Shown here one piece after another: positions 6,546 to 8,961 of a stretch of DNA of 8,961 bases (position 1 is its first letter; each line of letters opens with the position of its first letter). Position numbers and translations under genes: made by a program. The DNA is taken from assembly GCA_028691905.1 (NCBI GenBank), contig JAQUYJ010000035.1:1-8961 (forward strand). Reading direction: 5' to 3'. A model generated the notes under the pieces. The model did no database searches. It was given only the letters and a program-made list of their open reading frames with translations, and was not told the DNA's origin. This DNA is from Bacilli bacterium (lineage in GTDB: Bacteria; Bacillota_I; Bacilli_A; ML615J-28; CAG-698).

Positions 6546-7487
6546 ATGGAATTTCAAACAAAGCAGCATCGTTTTTATAATCTTGATCAGTATTTAAAAA
6601 CAAAGTACAAAAGCAAGGTATTTAAGGTTGCATTAAATGGGAATTTTAACTGTCCTAACCGTGATGGAACCATTTCGCATTTGGGATGTTTCTTTTGTTC
6701 TGAAAAGGGAAGTGGCGATTTTGCAGGAAGGAAAGAAGATGCACTTGCTGTACAATTTGAAAAAGTTTCAACTAAGATTCATGAAAAATGGCCGAATGCA
6801 AAATATATAGCTTATTTTCAAGCCAATACAAACACGTATGGTCCGATTGCAAAACTGGAACAATTATTTAATGAAGCAATCGCTTTGCATCCGGATATTG
6901 TTTGTTTGAGTATTGCTACCCGACCGGATTGTATCAACAGTGAAGTATTGCTCTTATTAAAAAAACTGCGAGAAAAAATAGATATTTGGGTAGAACTGGG
7001 ATTACAGACGATTCACGATAATACTGCTTTATCCTTCAACCGTGGTTATCCAACTGCCCTCTTTCAAAATATAGTAATGCAGTTACATCAAATACAGGTT
7101 GATGTTATTGTTCATATCATAAATGGTTTACCAAATGAATCAAAAAACGATATGCTTGAGACTGTTTTTTATTTACGAAATCTTCCTATTCAGGGAATAA
7201 AAATTCATTCTCTTTTCGTCCAAAAAAATACAATCTTTGGTAATCAATATCAAAAGAATCCATTTCCCCTACTGACATTACAGCAATATGTGGATATTGT
7301 CTGCGAACAAATAGCGCTGTTGCCATCTCACATAGTCATCCATCGGTTGAGTGGTGATGCTCCACAAAGAGATTTAATCGCTCCTGAATGGACAACAAAA
7401 AAACTGGTAGTAATGAATGAAATAGATAAAAGAATGCGTTTATTACAATATTTTCAGGGATGTAAAATAAAAAATGATCAGATCTGA
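6546..7487 (+). CDS. Radical SAM protein, YtqA/YhcC (TIGR01212) family
   Basis: 313 aa, normal for the family. The expected cofactor is one 4Fe-4S cluster that cleaves S-adenosylmethionine; related YhcC/YtqA proteins have no well-established substrate as far as I know. The cluster cysteines are C36, C48 and C51 in NCPNRDGTISHLGCFFC (35-51), the spaced CX11CX2C form seen in this family, not the classic CX3CX2C. Other family signatures: YFQANTNTY (90-98), SIATRPDCI (122-130), WVELGLQTIHD (148-158), NRGY (165-168), HIINGLPNE (190-198) and the C-terminal HRLSGDAPQRDLIAPEW (266-282). The ATG has AGGTGAT 5 nt upstream. It is the only plus-strand gene, divergent from degV and convergent with metK, the producer of its cosubstrate. 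Its last five codons lie in the shared terminator palindrome. Call secure, reaction unknown. Confidence 0.94.
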   Translation: MEFQTKQHRFYNLDQYLKTKYKSKVFKVALNGNFNCPNRDGTISHLGCFFCSEKGSGDFAGRKEDALAVQFEKVSTKIHEKWPNAKYIAYFQANTNTYGPIAKLEQLFNEAIALHPDIVCLSIATRPDCINSEVLLLLKKLREKIDIWVELGLQTIHDNTALSFNRGYPTALFQNIVMQLHQIQVDVIVHIINGLPNESKNDMLETVFYLRNLPIQGIKIHSLFVQKNTIFGNQYQKNPFPLLTLQQYVDIVCEQIALLPSHIVIHRLSGDAPQRDLIAPEWTTKKLVVMNEIDKRMRLLQYFQGCKIKNDQI

Positions 7488-7496
7488 TCATTTTTT
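7469..7496. terminator. Perfect 28-bp palindrome: shared two-way terminator
   Basis: An A6 run, TGATCA, GATC, TGATCA and a T6 run form a perfect 14+14 palindrome centred between 7482 and 7483. It folds as a 12-bp stem with a GATC loop and ends in a U run in either direction. It contains the stop codons of both flanking genes (TGA at 7485-7487 plus, TGA at 7490-7488 minus), which are directly adjacent. Confidence 0.88.
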
Positions 7497-8636
7497 ATAT
7501 GCTTTTAACATTTCTATTTTATCCAGTTTTTCCCAAGGTAAATCCAGATCCGTTCGACCAAAATGGCCATAATTGGAAACCTGACGATACAAAGGTCTTC
7601 GTAATTGAAATTGATTAATGATATCAAGTGGTGTTAAAAGAAAATGCTTACGAATGATTGCAATGATTTCCTGGTCAGACAATAAGCTGGTTTGGTAAGT
7701 ATTCACCATGATTGATGTTGGTTCACTCATGCCAATTACATAACTCAGTCCAATTTCAATCCGTTTTGCTAATCCGGCTGCTACAATGTTTTTTGCTATA
7801 TAACGGGCAAGATAGCTACCGCTTCGATCTACTTTGGTTGGGTCTTTTCCACTAAAAGAACCTCCGCCATGACGGGCATACCCACCATAGGTATCAACAA
7901 TTATTTTCCTTCCAGTTAAGCCAGAGTCACCTTTCGGTCCGCCAATTACAAAACGGCCGGTTGGATTAATATAGAATTTGGTATTTTCATCCAATAAATC
8001 GGAAGGAATTACTTTTTTAATGACTTTATCAATAATCCCTTTTTTTAATTGCTCTAAAGTAACAGCCTCATTATGCTGGGCAGAAATTACTATACTGTCT
8101 ATTCGCTTGACGGTATTATTTTCGTACTCAACACTGACCTGACTCTTTCCATCGGGTCTTAAAAAATCAAGTTCACCTGATTTCCTGACTTCTGTTAATT
8201 TTTTTGTCAATTGATGGGCCAGGATGATGGGAGTAGGCATATAGGCATCATTTTCATCTGTCGCATAACCAAACATCAAGCCTTGATCTCCGGCACCTTC
8301 CCCGTCACGAACTCCTTGAGCGATATCGGGTGACTGTTCATTTATGGCAACTAAAACAGCTAAATTTTCAGCATCAAATCCTATTTTACCACGGTCATAG
8401 CCGATTCCTTTTACCGTATCTCTGACTACATTTTGGACATCAACATATTCTGTAGTGGTGATTTCGCCCATAACCAATACGAGACCGGTTGTTACGCACA
8501 CTTCACAAGCCACTTTGGCTTTTTGATCTTTTTTTAATATTTCATCTAATATGGCATCTGCTATCTGATCGCAAACTTTATCCGGATGGCCCTCTGTAAC
8601 AGATTCGGAAGTAAAAAGAATTTTTTCTTTTTCCAT
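7488..8636 (-). CDS. metK: S-adenosylmethionine synthetase
   Basis: 382 aa, normal (380-400). It makes S-adenosylmethionine from methionine and ATP as a cytoplasmic tetramer. The three-domain family pattern is complete: SESVTEGHPDK (10-20) with H17 and D19, CVTTGLVLVMGEI (47-59), INEQSPDIAQGV (98-109), the methionine-loop hexapeptide GAGDQG (114-119), ISAQHNE (184-190), NPTGRFVIGGPKGDSGLTGRK (224-244), and the phosphate-binding GGGSFSGKDPTKVDRS (257-272). Ser replaces the more usual Ala at 260. The ATG has GAGAGGTGA about 5 nt upstream. Only 49 bp separate it from the upstream helicase gene, leaving no space for an S-box leader of about 100 nt or more. It is probably read from the helicase promoter; a TTGTAA-17-TAAAAT pair (8684-8656) is too close to the start to be convincing. 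Confidence 0.98.
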   Translation of the reverse strand: MEKEKILFTSESVTEGHPDKVCDQIADAILDEILKKDQKAKVACEVCVTTGLVLVMGEITTTEYVDVQNVVRDTVKGIGYDRGKIGFDAENLAVLVAINEQSPDIAQGVRDGEGAGDQGLMFGYATDENDAYMPTPIILAHQLTKKLTEVRKSGELDFLRPDGKSQVSVEYENNTVKRIDSIVISAQHNEAVTLEQLKKGIIDKVIKKVIPSDLLDENTKFYINPTGRFVIGGPKGDSGLTGRKIIVDTYGGYARHGGGSFSGKDPTKVDRSGSYLARYIAKNIVAAGLAKRIEIGLSYVIGMSEPTSIMVNTYQTSLLSDQEIIAIIRKHFLLTPLDIINQFQLRRPLYRQVSNYGHFGRTDLDLPWEKLDKIEMLKAYKK

Positions 8637-8685
8637 AGTATCACCTCTCTTTAGTATTTTACCTTAATCTCTTTTTTTTTACAAG

Positions 8686-8961
8686 TCATTTACTTGTTTT
8701 TCTGGAACTATATGATCTTTTGTGAGGAGCATTTTCTCCTGCTTTATTATAGGAATTTGTTTTTCGGGAGCGTTCTTTCTTCTCCGGATAATTCGAAGTT
8801 TTCTTTCTTTCTTTTGCTTCTTCAATGTTAATTTTACGGCCATTTATAGGGCGATAAAACGCAAAAATAACTTCATCCAATTTATCTTTTGGTATTTCAA
8901 AAAAGGAGAAACTATCCAGAATTTCTATGTTATCAATATCTTTGTTTTTCAATGTGGTCCG
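8686..8961 (-). CDS. DEAD-box RNA helicase, C-terminal RNA-binding domain and basic tail (cut by window edge)
   Basis: Only the last 91 codons are in the window; the frame is open to the right edge with RTT before the in-frame TTG at 8952, so that TTG is an internal Leu codon and not a start. The visible part matches the DbpA-type RNA-recognition domain that follows the helicase core in CshA/DeaD proteins: NIEILDSFSFFEIPKDKLDE, VIFAFYRPINGRKINIEEA. These Gram-positive enzymes unwind structured RNA in ribosome assembly, mRNA decay and cold adaptation. The domain ends in about 45 residues rich in Lys, Arg and Ser (KERKKTSNYPEKKERSRKTNSYNKAG...), a disordered basic tail common in this group, which adds nonspecific RNA binding. 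It lies 49 bp upstream of metK with no minus-strand terminator between, so the two are likely co-transcribed. Core motifs, including the DEAD box, are off the window, so the helicase call rests on the domain and tail. Confidence 0.78.
   Translation of the reverse strand, partial: RTTLKNKDIDNIEILDSFSFFEIPKDKLDEVIFAFYRPINGRKINIEEAKERKKTSNYPEKKERSRKTNSYNKAGENAPHKRSYSSRKTSK

Noticed and set aside
7475..7490. Triple GATC cluster in TGATCAGATCTGATCA as a methylation or replication signal
   Set aside because: The repeats are a by-product of a perfect palindrome between convergent genes with A and T flanks, which a terminator explains fully.
8656..8684. Promoter TTGTAA-17-TAAAAT just before metK
   Set aside because: The predicted start would fall inside the ribosome binding site, leaving almost no leader; the -35 and -10 are only moderate matches in a poly-A stretch.
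8676..8702. Hairpin ACAAGT-loop-ACTTGT after the helicase stop
   Set aside because: On the minus strand it is followed by a run of A, not U, so it cannot end helicase transcription; on the plus strand it would serve no known gene.
8686..8952. Complete small basic protein starting at the TTG at 8952
   Set aside because: The frame stays open to the window edge and the sequence aligns with the middle of a helicase C-terminal RNA-binding domain, so it is a truncated part of a larger gene.

Overview
The window is AT-rich DNA with Gram-positive signals throughout: strong purine-rich ribosome binding sites (GAGGTG, AGGAG, AAGGGGA), consensus sigma-A promoters with 17 or 18 bp spacers, hairpin plus U-tract terminators, and the gene pair yggS-sepF. 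Many genes end in TGA and tryptophan is TGG, so the code is standard and not the Mycoplasma code. A low-GC Bacillota, possibly of the Erysipelotrichia or a Mollicutes-related lineage, is the best guess; the lineage below phylum is inference.

Layout from left to right. Positions 1-957 hold a minus-strand unit with its own promoter: yggS (PLP homeostasis), then sepF (cell division), which is cut by the left edge. Positions 985-5298 hold a compact four-gene minus-strand operon read galU, argS, a six-helix membrane protein, and an M42 aminopeptidase. It starts at a near-consensus extended -10 promoter and ends at a clear intrinsic terminator. Positions 5324-5571 hold a stand-alone transcription unit without an ORF: a TTGACA-17-TATACT promoter, about 185 nt of highly pairable sequence, and a terminator. 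I read it as a structured non-coding RNA of about 210 nt. Positions 5589-6487 hold degV (fatty-acid-binding protein family) on the minus strand, with no terminator of its own before the RNA gene. A divergent promoter pair then drives a radical SAM gene of the YtqA/YhcC family on the plus strand (6546-7487). That gene converges exactly on metK (7488-8636, minus). Both stop codons lie inside one 28-bp perfect palindrome that acts as a two-way terminator. The right edge carries the C-terminal RNA-binding domain and basic tail of a DEAD-box RNA helicase, upstream of metK.

Most protein genes are ordinary housekeeping: UDP-glucose synthesis, arginyl-tRNA charging, S-adenosylmethionine synthesis, peptide turnover and division. 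The least explained part is the RNA gene between degV and galU. Its 5' and 3' ends pair, its interior forms several perfect stems, and it contains an internal imperfect direct repeat. The raiA-motif RNA class and 6S RNA are the candidates I would test first; I cannot assign it from sequence reading alone. No insertion sequences, CRISPR arrays, tRNAs or rRNAs were seen.
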